Position numbers and translations under genes: made by a program. Positions 10,145 to 21,966 of a DNA stretch of 64,000 nucleotides are shown here, piece after piece. The notes below the pieces were generated by a model that was not told where the DNA came from, did no database searches, and worked only from the letters and a program-made list of their open reading frames with translations. The first letter of the stretch is position 1. Every line of letters begins with the position of its first letter. The stretch is from Antilocapra americana (taxonomy: Eukaryota > Chordata > Mammalia > Artiodactyla > Antilocapridae): contig ML664159.1 in assembly GCA_007570785.1 (NCBI GenBank), positions 2,884,052 to 2,948,051 on the forward strand. Reading direction: 5' to 3'.

Positions 10145-12880
10145 AAATAGAACTAAAATGGACTGGAATGGGTGAATTTAACTCAGATGATCATTATATC
10201 TACTACTGTGGGCAGGAATCCCTTAGAAGAAATGGAGTAACCATCATGGTCAACAAAAGAGTCCAAAATGCAGTACTTGGATGCAACCTCAAAAACGAAA
10301 GACTGATCTCTGTTCATTTCCAAGGCAAACCATTCAATATCACAGTAATCTAAGTCTATGCCCTGACCAGTAATGTTGAAGAAGTTGAAGTTGAATGGTT
10401 CTATGAAGACATACAAGACCTTTTAGGACTAACACGCAAAGAAGATGTCCTTTTCATGATAGGGGACTGGAATGCAAAAGTAGGAAGTCAAGAAACACCT
10501 GGAGTAACAGACAACTTTGGCCTTGGAATACAGAATGAAACAGGGCAAAGGCTAATGGAGTTTTGCCAAGAAAACAAACTGGTCATAGCAAACAATCTCT
10601 TCCAACAACACAAGAGAAGACTCTACATATAGACATCAGCAGATGGCCAGCACCAAATTCAGATTGATTATATTCTTTGCAGCCAAAGATAGAGAAGCTC
10701 TATACAGTCAGCCAAAACAAGACCAGGAGCTGACTGTGGCTCAGATCATGAACTCCTTATGGCCAAATTCAGACTTAAATTGAAGAAAGTTAGAGAAAAC
10801 CACTAGACTATTCAGGTATGACCTAAATCAAATCCCTAATTATACGGTGGAAGTGAGAAATAGATTTAAGGGACTAGATCTGATAGACAAAGTGCTGATG
10901 AACTATGGATGGAGGTTCGTGACATTGTACACGGCACCACAATCAAGACCATCCCCAAGAAAAAGAAACGCAAAAAAGCAAAATGGCTGTCTGAGGAGGC
11001 CTTACAAATAGCTGTGAAAAGAAGAGAAGTGAAAAGCAAAGGAGAAAAGGAAAGAGATACCCATTTGAATACAGAGTTCCAAAGAATAGCAAGGAGATAG
11101 AAGAAAGCCTTCCTCAGTGATCAGTGCAAAGAAATAGAGGAAAACAATAGAATGGGAAAGACTAGAGATATCTTCAAGAAAATTAGATATACCAAGGGAA
11201 CATTTCATGCCAAGATAGGCCCAATAAAGGTCAGAAAGGGTATGGACCTAACAGAAGCAGAAGATATTAAGAAGAGGTGGCAAGAATACACAGAAGAACT
11301 ATACAAAAAAAGATCGTCACAACCCAGATAATCACGATGGTGTGATCACTCACCTAGAGCCAGACATCCTGGAATGTGAAGTCAAGTGGGCCTTTGGGAG
11401 CATCAGTACAAAGCTAGTGGAGGTGGTGGAATTCCAGCTGAGCTATTTCAAATCCTAAAAGATGATGCTGTGAAAGTGCTGCACTCAATATGTGAGCAAA
11501 TTTGGAAAACACAGCAGTGGCCACAGGACTGGAAAAGGTCAATTTTCATTCCATTCCCAAAGAAAGGCAATGCCAAAGAATGCTCAAACTTCTGCACAAT
11601 TGCACTCATTTCACATGCTAGCAAAGTAATGCTCAAAATTCTCCAAGCCAGGCTTCAGCAATACATGAACCGTTAATTTCCAGATGTTCAAGCTGGTTTT
11701 AGAAAAGGCAGAGAAACCAGAGATCAAATTGCCAACATGCACTGGACCATCGAAAAAGTGAGAGAGTTCCAGAAAAATATCTATTTCTGACTTATTGACT
11801 ATGCCAAAGCCTTTGACTGTGTGGATCACAATAAACTGTGGAAAATTCTAAAAGAGATGGGAATACTAGACCATCTGACCTGTCTGTCTCTTGAGAAACA
11901 TGTATGCAGGTCAAGGAGCAACAGTTAGAACTGGACATGTAACAACAGACTGGTTCCAAATAGGAAAAGGAGTACGTCATGGCTGTATATCATCACCGTG
12001 CTTATTTAACTTCAGTGCAGAGTACATCATGAGAAACACTGGGCTGGAAGAAGCACAAGTTGGAATCAAGATTGCCAGGAGAAATATCAATAACATCAGA
12101 TATGCAGATGACACCACCTTAATGGCAGAAAGTGAAGAAGAGCTGAAGAGCCTCTTGATGAAAGTGAAAGAGGAGAGTGAAAAAGTTGGCTTAAAGCTCA
12201 ACATTCAGAAAACTAAGATCATGGCATCTGGTCCCATCACTTCATGCAAATAGATGGGGAAACAGTGGAAACAGTGTCAGACTTTATTTTTGGGGGCTCC
12301 AAAATCACAGCAGATGGTGGCTGTAACCATGAAATTAAAAGATGCTTACTCCTTGGAAGACAAGTTATGACCAACCTAGACAGCATATAAAAAGCAGAGA
12401 CATTCCTTTGCCAACAAAGATCTGTCTAGTCAAGGCTATGGTTTTTCCAGTAGTCATGTATGGATGTGAGAGTTGGACTATAAAGAAAGTTGAGTGCTGA
12501 AGGATTGATGCTTTTGAACTGTGGTGTTGGAGAAGACTTTGAGAGTCCCCTTGGACTGCAAGGAGATCCAACCAGTCCATCCTAAAGGAGATCAGTCCTG
12601 GGTGTTCACTGGAAGGACTGATGTTGAAGCTGAAACTTCAGTACTTTGGCCACCTGATGCGAAGAGCTGACTCATCTGAAAAGACCTTGATGCTGGGAGA
12701 GACTGAGGGCAAGAGGAGAAGGGAACGACAGAGGATGAGATGGTTGGATGACATCATAGACTCAGTGGACATGAGTTTGGGTAAACTCCGGGAGTTGGTG
12801 ATGGACAAGGAGGCCTGGCGTGCTACAGTCCATGGGGTCTCAAAGAGTCGGACACAACTGAGCGACTGAACTGAACTGAA
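10145..12880 (+). mobile_element. BovB (RTE) LINE, 5'-truncated, with endonuclease and reverse transcriptase domains
   Basis: This is the longest BovB here (about 2.7 kb; full copies are roughly 3.2 kb). The endonuclease part shows GDWNAKVG (about 10463-10486), IDYILCSQ (10663-10686) and GSDHELL (10738-10758), matching the apurinic-endonuclease-like fold of RTE elements. The reverse transcriptase part shows AKAFDCVDHNKLWKIL (near 11805), GCISSPCLFNF (near 11983) and YADD (12101-12112). The frame is broken by stops (TAA 10351-10353, TAG near 10629 and 10689, TGA near 11788) and frameshifts, so it is not active. The 3' end has the tandem ctgaa/actga motif. BovB is known to have spread between reptiles, ticks and ruminants by horizontal transfer. 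Confidence 0.95.
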
Positions 12881-13352
12881 CTGATTTTCCTCTTGCTTTT
12901 CTCATCATTCGTGAGAATTTTTAGTCTAGCAAGCAGGTGGCCTGGTGGCAATCCATTGTCAGAGTATGTATCCATAATCCTTGATTTAAGTGGCTAGATT
13001 TCCTTGATTGACTCATTCAATATAAAATGCTCATTGAGAGGCAGTTATGAGCCATGATTCCTGGGTGCAAGCACTAGATAAAGGAATAACAAGATTGACA
13101 AGCTACAATAGGTAACTTCAGGTAATATTAAATGCTGCAAAATTATAAAGCAGGCATAAAACAATGTGAGTGTGGGAAAGAATGGTATGCTTTTGATAGA
13201 ATGATATCCCTGAGCAGATGATGTTTGAGTTAAGACCTGAGTAATAGAAAGGAACTAACAGTGCTAACAAGGTAACATCTGGAAGCAGAGAGATTAAGGA
13301 TAAAAAATTCTTGGGAGTGAGTTTTACAAGTAAAAAAAACACGAAAGCCAGT

Positions 13353-14041
13353 TGTGGTTGACGGAATAATGGCTTCCAAAGATTTAAATGTTCTGGTCCC
13401 TGAAATCTATGAGTACATTACTCCATGTGGCAAAAGGGATTTTGCACGTATAATTAAATTAAGGATTTAGAGCTGGGCAAATTATCTTGGGTTATCCAGG
13501 CAGGCTCAATGTTAAAGTCCTTATGAGTTCCTTGGTGGTGCCAACAGTAGAGAATCCACCTGAAGTTCAGGAGACCGAGGTTTCCATCCCTGGATTGGGA
13601 AGATCCCCTAGAGAAGGGAAAGGGAATAGCTACTCACTCCAGTATTCTTGCCAGGAGACTTCCATGGATTCTGGTGGGCTACAGTCCATGGGGTTTCAAA
13701 GAGTTGGACACAAGTGAGTGACTAACGCTTTCATTTCACTTATAAGATGAAGGCAAGAGAGTCATAGTCACAGAAGTGGGTGTGAAGATGGAAGCGAAGT
13801 TTGGAGTGATGTGATTTGAAAACGGAAGAAGGGACTAAAAGCCAAGGAGTGCGTGTCATCTCTAGAAGTTAGAAAAGGCAAGGCAATAGATTCCCCCCTG
13901 GAGCTGCTAGGAGAAACACAGCCCTCATGACATCTTGATCTTAGAATTTCTTATCTTAGAAATATAAGATAATAAATTTGGGTTGTTTTAAACCCCTGCA
14001 TTTATGGTAATTTGTTACAGCAGCAATAAGAAATGAATGTA
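13353..14041 (+). repeat. MaLR/MLT1-type solitary LTR, interrupted by a SINE
   Basis: The left part (gacggaataatggcttccaa, then tggcaaaagggattttgcac) and right part (taagataataaatttgggtt, gttttaa, ggtaatttgttacagcagca) match the overall plan of MLT1-like LTRs of the non-coding MaLR endogenous retrovirus group. A Bov-tA SINE at 13528-13736 splits it. No viral coding sequence is present. Confidence 0.65.
13528..13736 (+). mobile_element. Bov-tA-type SINE inside the MLT1-like LTR
   Basis: ttccttggtggtgccaacag through agttggacacaagtgagtga. The flanks carry cttatgag (about 13519) and cttataag (about 13739), consistent with a short target duplication in the LTR's ccttataag segment. Confidence 0.85.
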
Positions 14042-16371
14042 CCACTTTGTCCAAAGTCTAGTGAAGATTTTGGATTTTTGCAGAGGGAAACTATTGGTGG
14101 GGTAGGCAAGAGAGTGAACTGATCTGATTTGTTTTAAAGGGTTGGCATGGCCTTTACATGGAAAATGGACTGAAATGGATATGCAAGAACGATCAGGGAG
14201 ATGAGGTGGGAGGCTGTGCATTCATGCAAGTAAGAAGTGGCTGGGTTAGTGTCGGGCTAGCGTGGAGTTGGAAAGAAATAGAGGCCAGGGATCAATCGAA
14301 CAGGATTTACTGATGGAGTAGATATGGTTGGGGAGCAAGAGGACTGGAAAAGAAAAGAAATAGTAAAGAATGAGGTTTGAGGCTTTTCAGCATCTGGGTA
14401 GACAGTTGAGAAGCAATCGAATACAGTGACTAAGCCTAGAAGCCAGATGGAAACTGCTGGGGTTCAAATCCTAGCAGTACTATTTAGCGTTTCTGTTCTC
14501 AGTTTCTTCTACTGTAACAAGGGCTGAATAAGGGCTGGTTTGAGGGTAGTCTGAGATATGTAGTATCATTATGTTTATTATTATTATTATATATTTATAT
14601 ATATTATGTTTATTATTAGTATATATTATTAGTATTATGTGTTGGTGCCATTTATTGAAGTGGGGGAATCTGTAAAAGAAACAGATATGCGGGTGAAGGA
14701 AATACAAAACAGTGCTTTTGATCTGTTAGATTTGACATGCCTTTTGGACAGCAAAGTGGAAATATCAAGAAAGCAGTTTAAGAATAGCTATTTCACATAA
14801 ATGAGTGGAACGTAAGACCCTTGCCTTTCAAATTAGAGGAACATATCCAATTATTCTATCTTATTTCCTTTGCTTTGATTGGCAGGAGCAGCAGGGGCCT
14901 TTCCTTAAGCTTATTCAAAGCAGTTTAAGAGAAAGGATTAACACTATTTGTTGAGAGTAAAAGAAGGAATGCGTGTTTAAAGAGATGTAGGCATTCTTTC
15001 TGTTCCTTCCAATTCCTCCCATTCTAATGAAGGTGAAGCTAACAATTGGGCAGTGAAGGGCAGACCATAAAAAGAGTGGCATGGGGGTGGGAGATGACCA
15101 TAGTGAAGAGAGTTCTTGGGATGGTAGGCTCCTTAGAGAGCTTTTTTCAAATTGCAGCCAAAATTAATTGTAAATGTAACCATTGTAAAATAACCATTTA
15201 AAATAGTTCTACTGTCACTGCCTCTAGTTTTAGAAAAGTGTATGAGTCTGAACGTAGAGTGAAAGTTGTGGTTAGGGCTCCTGAGTCTAAAAGCATTTCT
15301 AAAAGGAATATTTTTGTTTGATTTCAAAGTAGACGCATAAAACTTGGGAAATACAGAAATACTCACAAAAAACATCGTCTTTATATTTTGATATATCTTT
15401 GTAGTCCATTTTTCAAAGTAATGCATATTTTAAACATATTTTCACTTAGTAATATATCCTGGGTATTTTCCCATGTCATTGCATAATACACTTAGTTTTC
15501 AAATGGCAATATCTTTTTATGACATGGACATTTTTGAAGAATGCAGAACCCTTCATACTTTTTTTAAATAAAATTTTTTCCATTTTGTATTTTCCTCTTG
15601 ATTGGATTAAGGATTTATACTCTCAGCCAGCAAACCACATAGGTGAACACAAGCACTTCTCAGGGCATCACAGCTGGAGGCACATGAGCATCTGCTTCTC
15701 ACTGGTGATGTTAATTTTGATCACCTGGTCAAAGTAGAGCTTAGTTCTTTCACTGGGGGTTATTGTTGAGGGTTTTTGTTCTGTTTCAACCAGTAAACAG
15801 TCTATAAGAGACACTTTAAATACATACACATGCTGATTTTCATCAATATTTATCCATAAATGCAGCATCCATTAATGATTTTTGCCTCATCCAGCCCTTA
15901 TCCAATTGTTGTTAGATGAGTTTTCCAGCTCCAGATCTCCCTCCTCATTTATTAGTGAGCCCTTGTCATTCTATTTTAAATAAGAGCCTCCCTTCTTCCC
16001 ATTATTTATCAATTATTGGTATGGATTCCTGAACTTTATTTTGTTCAATGGTTCACCAATCATTACTATACTTTAATTACTTTGGCACACAAGTTAGCTA
16101 GTGGGGGCCCCTTCAAGCTGATTCTTATGATGCTAGAACACAATCCCATCACCTTTTAATAAGTACTTCCTTACTTTCATTGTAACAAACTGTTTCAGGT
16201 GTACCTACTCTGCCCCAGCCTTGGAATCAGCCATTTCTCTGAGCAGTCCTGGTTCCTTTGAGTGGGAATATTATTAGAGACCAGTATCTAGGCTCTAAGT
16301 ATGCTCAAGTGCTATTTGATTCTAGTGACAGTTTTTATACATATGTCAAATCTCTCAAATTGTGTGAGTTT
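14042..16371. other. Intron, no gene seen
   Basis: Contains an unassigned old repeat-like part (about 14055-14400), a MIR-like piece near 14410-14540, and a TTA/ATA-rich low-complexity stretch at about 14565-14640. Nothing here has exon-like borders plus an open frame. Confidence 0.5.
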
Positions 16372-16382
16372 ATTGTATGTTA

Positions 16383-16724
16383 GGGGCTTCCCTGGTAGCT
16401 CAGCTGTTAAAGAATCCATCTGCAATGCAGGAGACCCCAATTCAATTCCTGGATTGGGCAGATCCCCTGGAGAAGGGATAGGCTACGCACTCCAGTACTC
16501 TTGAGCTTCCCTGGTGGCTCAGCTGGTAAAGAATCCACCCACAGTGTAGTTGACTTGAGCTTGATCCTTGGGTTGGGAAGATTCCCTGGAGGAGGGCATG
16601 GCAACTGACTCTGGTATTTTTGCCTGAAGAATCCCATGGACAGAGGAGCCTGGCAGGCTACAGTCCATGGAGTCACAAAGAGTTAGATATGACTGAGAAA
16701 CTAAGCACAGCACCACAGCACAGC
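16383..16724 (+). mobile_element. Tandem Bov-tA SINE dimer
   Basis: A truncated first head unit (16383-16503) is followed directly by a complete second unit (16505-16724) with its Bov-A tail. Both units start gcttccctggt. The whole is flanked by attgtatgtta at 16372-16382 and 16725-16735. Confidence 0.85.
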
Positions 16725-16735
16725 ATTGTATGTTA

Positions 16736-18099
16736 TGTTATTGAGTGTTCTGTGATCACTAACCTACAGTCAGACATTTTGGACCTTAGGAAGCATCACT
16801 ATGAACAAAGCATCACTAGTGGAGGTGATGGAATTCCAGCTGAGCTATTTCAAATCCTAAGAGATGACACTGTGAAAGTGCTGCACTCAATGTGCCAGCA
16901 AATTTGAAAAACGCAGCAGTGGCCATAGGACTGGACAAGGTCAGTTTTCATTCCAATCCCAAAGAAGGCCAGTGCCAAAGAATGTTCAAACTACCACACA
17001 ATTGTACTTATTTCACATTCTAGCAAAGTAATGCTCAGAAGTCTCCAAGCTAGGCTTCAACAGCATGTGAACTGAGAGCTTCCAGATGATCAAGCTGGAT
17101 TTAGAAAAGGCAGAAGAACCGGGGATCAAATTGCCAACATCTGTTGGATCATAGAAAAGGCAAGAGAATTCCAGGAAAACATCTGCTTCATGGACTACAC
17201 TAAAGCCTTTGACTGTGTGGATCACAACAAATTGTGGAAAATTCTTAAAGAGATGGAAATACCAGACCACCTGACATGTTTCCTGAGAAATATGTATGCA
17301 GGTCAGGAAGCAATAGTTAGAACTGTACATGGAACAATGGTTCCAAATTAGGAAAGGAGTACATCAAGGCTGTACAAACAGACTCTTGATGAAAGTGAAA
17401 GAGGAGAGTGAAAAAGCTGGCGTAAAACTCAACATTCAAAAAACTAAGATCATGGCATCTGGTCCCATCACTCCATCGCAAATAGATGGGGAAACAATGG
17501 AAACACTGAGAGACTTTATTTTCTTGGGCTCCAAAATCACTGCAGATGGTGACTGTAGCCATGAAATTAAAAGACGTTTGCTCCTTGGAAGCAAAGCTAT
17601 GACAAATCTAGACATCGTATTAAAAGCAGAGATATTACTTTGCCAACAGACATCTGTCTAGTCAAAGCTATAGTTTTTCCAGTAGTCGTGTATGGATGTG
17701 AGAGTTGGACCATAAAGAAGGCTGAATGCCAGAATTGATGCCTTTGAGATGTGGTATTTGAGAAGACTCTTGAGAGTCCCTTGGATTGCAAGGAGATCAA
17801 ACCTGTCAATTCTAAAGGAAATCAATCCTGAATATTCATTGGAAGGATTGATTCTGGTGCAGAAGCTCCAATACTTTGACCACCTAATCCTAAGAGCCAA
17901 CTCATTGGAAGAGACCCTGGTTCTGGGAAAGACTGAAGGCAAGAGGAAAAGAGGATGATAGAAGATAAGATGGCATCACCAACTCAATGGACATGAGTTT
18001 GAACAAGCTCTGGAAGATGGTGAAGGACAGGGAAGACTTGGCATGCTGTAGTATGGGGTCAAAATGAGTCCGACATGGCTGAGTGACTAAACAACAACA
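16736..18099 (+). mobile_element. BovB LINE fragment with internal deletion
   Basis: Begins in the reverse transcriptase domain (PAELFQILRDDTVKVLHSM near 16830), contains DYTKAFDCVDHNKLWKIL (near 17193), and ends gtgactaaacaacaaca. Near 17375 the text jumps from the GC.(S/N) box to the segment after YADD, so roughly 200 bp including the catalytic YADD is missing. The target duplication attgtatgtta lies at 16725-16735 and 18100-18110. Confidence 0.9.
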
Positions 18100-18759
18100 A
18101 TTGTATGTTAGTATAATACTTAAATAAGCTATTTTACAAAAAGTAGATAATAAAAGAAACATGTTCTAAAAATTTTTTTATAAAAAGAAAAAGAATTACA
18201 GTATAGTGTTTAGGGATAAAACTTGGGCAATACAACTCCAAAAAAAATCAAAGTAATTACCATAAAATTCATGAGAGGGAGTTGACTGTGATTGGGTCGA
18301 GAGTATGAAGCTTCTAGGCTAGCTGATGAGGTTTTATTTTTTTACCTAGATGGTACTAATTAGAGTTTCCTTATAATAATTCATTACATAAATTGTTTAC
18401 ATAATTTTATGCAGCTTACAATTTTATCATATTTTACAGTAGAAAAGAAAATAAGTGAATAAAAATAAATGAATGCTGTTCATGTTCATTGTATATTGGG
18501 AATTAAAGTTACTCTGCAAGTAGGACAAACCCATTAATAATCTAACATATTTCTTTGTACATTTATAAGTGTATTAAAACATCTTACAAAGCTATTTTAA
18601 AGTATATTCATATAGTACATTATTAATGAGAACCCTATACAAACTAGAATATTAATCTTTCCTAATATGTTAACTTTTTTAATATTGTTACAAACCCAAT
18701 CATTTAAGATCAAGACAAATCTTTATTTTGTTTTAGAATTTCCATTTCATTCTTTTTAT

Positions 18760-18990
18760 TTTTAAATTTTTTTTCATTTCTTTTAACTTTTTATTGTATA
18801 TTGAAGTATAGTCAATTAACACTGTTATAATAGTTTAAAGTGCACAGCAGAGCAACTCAGCCAAACATACACATGTATCTATTCTCCCCTAAACACCCAT
18901 CTCACCCAGTCCGCCATATAATATCAGAGTTCTCTATGCTGTTCAGTAGGCTCTTGTTGGTTATCCATTTATATATAGCAGTGTGTACAT
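18760..18990 (-). repeat. Old L1 3' end
   Basis: ttattgtatattgaagtata, then gcacagcagagcaactcagc and ctcttgttggttatccattt match the reverse of an older ungulate L1 3' untranslated region. More L1-like sequence may continue to about 19300. Confidence 0.6.
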
Positions 18991-19635
18991 GTCCGTCTCA
19001 GACTACCTAACTCATTTTGTCGTTTTTAATGGTTTTTGTTTCTCTGCTGAGATTTTTTATCTTTTCAAGAACTAGAGTAGATTTTCTTTATGTCTTCAAG
19101 CAGAATTATAACAGTGCCTTCAAAAGTCCCTGTCTGCTAATTTCAATATCTGGGTCATCTCAGAGTCAGTCCCTTTTAACAGTCTTTTCTCTTTAGACTA
19201 GGTCCCACTTTTCTGTTTCTTCCTATGTTGAGTAATTTTTTTAAAAATATTCTAAACTTTGTGAATGTTATGTTACAGAAATTTTAAATTCTGTTATATT
19301 TCTCCAAATACAGTTGATGTGGTGGTGGAGAAAGGGTTGTGTGGCTTTAAATAGGCAATTAATTTGGTTGGCCTAAAACCACAACTCTGTTTCTATGGCA
19401 ACAGCTCAACTCTCAGTTCAGTTCTTTCATCTTTAATTAGGCTGCTTGGAGTCTTCCCCAGGTCACCTGTAGTTCAGGGCTCAGCCAGACATATAGGCAG
19501 AGTTTATATGCAGTATTTGGGATTCCCTCTCTCTGGGTCGCTCCCATTCAGGGTTCACTTTTTACCTCCCAGCAGCTGTGGTTGCCCTCAAACACTGTCC
19601 TGTGGTTCTTCAAGCCAGAATGACTGTGAGTTTTC

Positions 19636-19828
19636 TTTTTTTTAATTTACTTTTATTTATTTTAATTGGAGGCTAATTACTTTACAATATTGTAGTGGTT
19701 TTGCCATACATTGACATGAATCAGCCACGGGTGTACATGTGTTCCCCATCCTGAGCCCCCCTCCCACCTCTCTCCCCATCCCATCCCTCTGGGTCATCCC
19801 AGTGCACCAGCCCGGAGCACCCTGTCTC
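19636..19828 (-). mobile_element. L1 3' untranslated fragment
   Basis: Reverse-strand L1 tail: ttggaggctaattactttac, ttttgccatacattgacatg, then the C-rich stretch ccccctcccacctctctccc. Very short, with no ORF2 sequence. Confidence 0.75.
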
Positions 19829-20075
19829 AGAATTTTGGTTCTCCAGTACGGTGCAGTCTGGGGCCTGCCTTCAGGCTTAACATCATTTAAAAACAAAAAA
19901 CAAAAACCTGATCCCCTGGCTGTCACCTCATTGGAAGTATCAGCTTTCCTCTAGAGTTGTCCTGCTTTTGGTCACTTGCACGTAGGGGTTTTCTTTTCTT
20001 TCCTCTTTTAATGTTGTCTAAAGTTTCGACATTTCACTTAAATGCAGATAGATTACTTGGCCAGCTCAGAAGTGG

Positions 20076-20207
20076 CTGCTGCTGCTGAGTCGCTTCAGTC
20101 GTGTCCGACTCTGTGTGACCCCAGAGACGGCGGCCCGCCAGGCTCCTCCGTCCCTGGGATTCTCCAGGCAAGAACCCTGGAGTGGGTTGCCATTGCCTTC
20201 TCCAGTG
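20076..20207 (-). mobile_element. Bov-A-type SINE (short)
   Basis: ctgctgctgctgagtcgctt to ccattgccttctccagtg. Flanked by cagaagtgg (20067-20075) and cagaaatgg (20208-20216). It sits about 300 bp upstream of the exon at 20515. Confidence 0.8.
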
Positions 20208-20514
20208 CAGAAATGGACTGAATATTTATTTCTTTAAAGAAATGGTAATATAAAGATGCTAAGAAATTTTTAATGGATAAATAAAATAATGATATAGAAA
20301 AACACATATAGTTGGACTAACAGATTAAGGTATTTTTGGCAAACAGAAACTCTTTGAGTATGTATTCTAATTTTAAGGAAATCTGTGTATGTAATAAGTA
20401 GAATATAAAGATAAGAAAAGTAATAAAGGAAAAATATATTTTAACAAATGGCAAAACATTTTCACTTTAACTATTTTGAAATAAAATATTTGAACCTATT
20501 TTGTACTATTTTAG

Positions 20515-20592
20515 GAATAAATCTAATGAAGCTGATGAGTGTCAAAGAGAACTTAGAAAACTGAAGTTTGAATCCATTATTTCTGACTCACG
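20515..20592 (+). CDS. LEKR1: Internal exon 2 of the coiled-coil gene (LEKR1-like)
   Basis: Seen: the 78-nt exon lies between ttttag and gtacac. Its first G completes the Met codon from the previous exon. It then reads NKSNEADECQRELRKLKFES plus IISDS and ends with CG of a split Arg codon (CG/G) finished by the exon at 20921. The peptide is rich in Glu, Lys, Arg and Leu, consistent with a continuing helix. Short exons of this kind are usual in long coiled-coil genes. A 328-bp intron separates it from the next exon, the shortest in the window. The exon call is strong because both phases fit. The family name is tentative. Confidence 0.85.
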
Positions 20593-20920
20593 GTACACAT
20601 TACAAATTTTTTATTTAATACTTTTAGTAATTGAATTTGAAACCATATTTTAGATAACATTTAAAATGTACTTAACTTTTTTTATAGTATTGCCTACCTA
20701 ACCCTAGTTTATAATGTATTAAAGCAATTCAATGATTTTTGCCTCTGCCTAGATAGGAAAATTTTTAAATCACAGAACTATCTATTTATGTAGCATTCTT
20801 ATTTTAAAAATTAAAGTTATACTCTTTATTTTTAAATGAGATGTTTATATATTTTTGATAAACATAAAAATATAGTATTAAATGCACATTGGTTGGGTTT
20901 TTTTCCTTATTCCATTTTAG

Positions 20921-21124
20921 GCACACCAGATTGCTTAAAGAAAAAGAAGACTCTTTAATGACCTGTCAACAAATATATAAAACTTTACAGGAAGAACTGA
21001 CTGCAAAAGAAAGGCAAGAAGATGACTTAAAAAGAAGAATTAATCTTGCAGCAAATGAACTGGAAATAACCAAAACTCTTCTGAATCAGACAAAGGAAGA
21101 AGTTGTAACACTGAAAAATGAAAG
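20921..21124 (+). CDS. LEKR1: Internal exon 3 of the coiled-coil gene (LEKR1-like)
   Basis: Seen: a strong acceptor (tccattttag) precedes 204 nt with no stop in the used frame, followed by the donor gtacag. The first G completes Arg from the previous exon. The peptide runs HTRLLKEKEDSLMTCQQIYK, continues through LQEELTAKERQEDDLKRRIN and a stretch with LEITKTLLNQTKEEVVTLKN, and ends with AG of a split Arg codon. Leucines and other hydrophobics recur at 3-4 residue spacing between Glu/Lys/Gln runs, the signature of a parallel coiled coil. A local ATG at 20889 opens an ORF into this exon, but it lies in the intron before the acceptor and is not a supported start. The next exon is 23.6 kb away. 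Confidence 0.9.
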
Positions 21125-21573
21125 GTACAGTCAAGAATAATTTCTTCCAAATATATTTTATGTTTAAGTCAGTAATCCATATATATTTAAAACATCAAGG
21201 TCCTATATATTTTGATAACATTGAAATCCAAGATTAAAGATACATTTCATGTGAAAGGTCATCCTATCCTACCACCCCATTTTACAGGTGATTAAACTGA
21301 AGCCCAAACTGATTAAAGTACTTGCTTAACTTCACTGAGTTAGTGCAAGTAGGATGAAACCCACATGGCATTTGGTGTTGAATTTTTGTTGAATTGAAAA
21401 GATTATGCGTGGTACTTACACTACTGAATTTCACTTTGGCCAGTAATTGTTGGATTCTATCATCTTCCAACAGAAAAACATCTCTTTATCACTTTTTCCT
21501 TTATAAGCGCCTTTGTTATTTGTCAGCACCTTTTATTGAAGATTCTTCAAAAGCAAAGATACCTCTGGTATTG

Positions 21574-21706
21574 CTGCTGCTGCTGCTAAGTCACTTCAGT
21601 CATGTCCGACTCTGTGTGACCCCCCATTGACAGCGGCCCACCAGGCTCCTCCATCCATGGGATTTTCCAGGCAAGAGTACTGGAGTGGGTTGCCATTGCC
21701 TTCTCC
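21574..21706 (-). mobile_element. Bov-A-type SINE (short)
   Basis: Same family as 20076-20207, flanked by a perfect 13-bp target duplication acctctggtattg (21561-21573 and 21707-21719). Confidence 0.9.
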
Positions 21707-21870
21707 ACCTCTGGTATTGAGTTAATATCAAAGATACTAAGAAGCATATTCCTCCAACCATCCTAGATATTTTTGCTCAGTTACTTTGTGTTTACTTATC
21801 TTGTACTTAATATCTCAACCGTGCTTTCTTTCAATTTTCATTTGCCTGATAATATCTCTTATTATTTGAA

Positions 21871-21966
21871 TCCTTTTGTTTTAAATCTTTATTGGTATAT
21901 ATAGCATAATGTTAGGGTTTTCCTTTTGTTTTGAATTCATATTGGTATATAGCATAATGCTAGGGG
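21871..21966 (+). repeat. Imperfect tandem duplication, about 50-bp unit
   Basis: tccttttgtttt, attggtatata, agcataatg and tagggtttt recur in the same order in two adjacent units starting at 21871 and 21921, with a few differences. Confidence 0.7.

Noticed and set aside
11891..12253. 120-codon ORF with YADD as a host gene
   Set aside because: It is the reverse transcriptase part of a BovB element.
14565..14640. Possible origin or array at the TTA/ATA-rich stretch
   Set aside because: Simple low-complexity sequence. No ordered repeat-spacer pattern.
20889..21140. ATG at 20889 as a real start of an 83-residue protein
   Set aside because: The ATG lies in the intron before a strong acceptor at 20920, and the preceding exon joins in phase. 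It is an internal exon.
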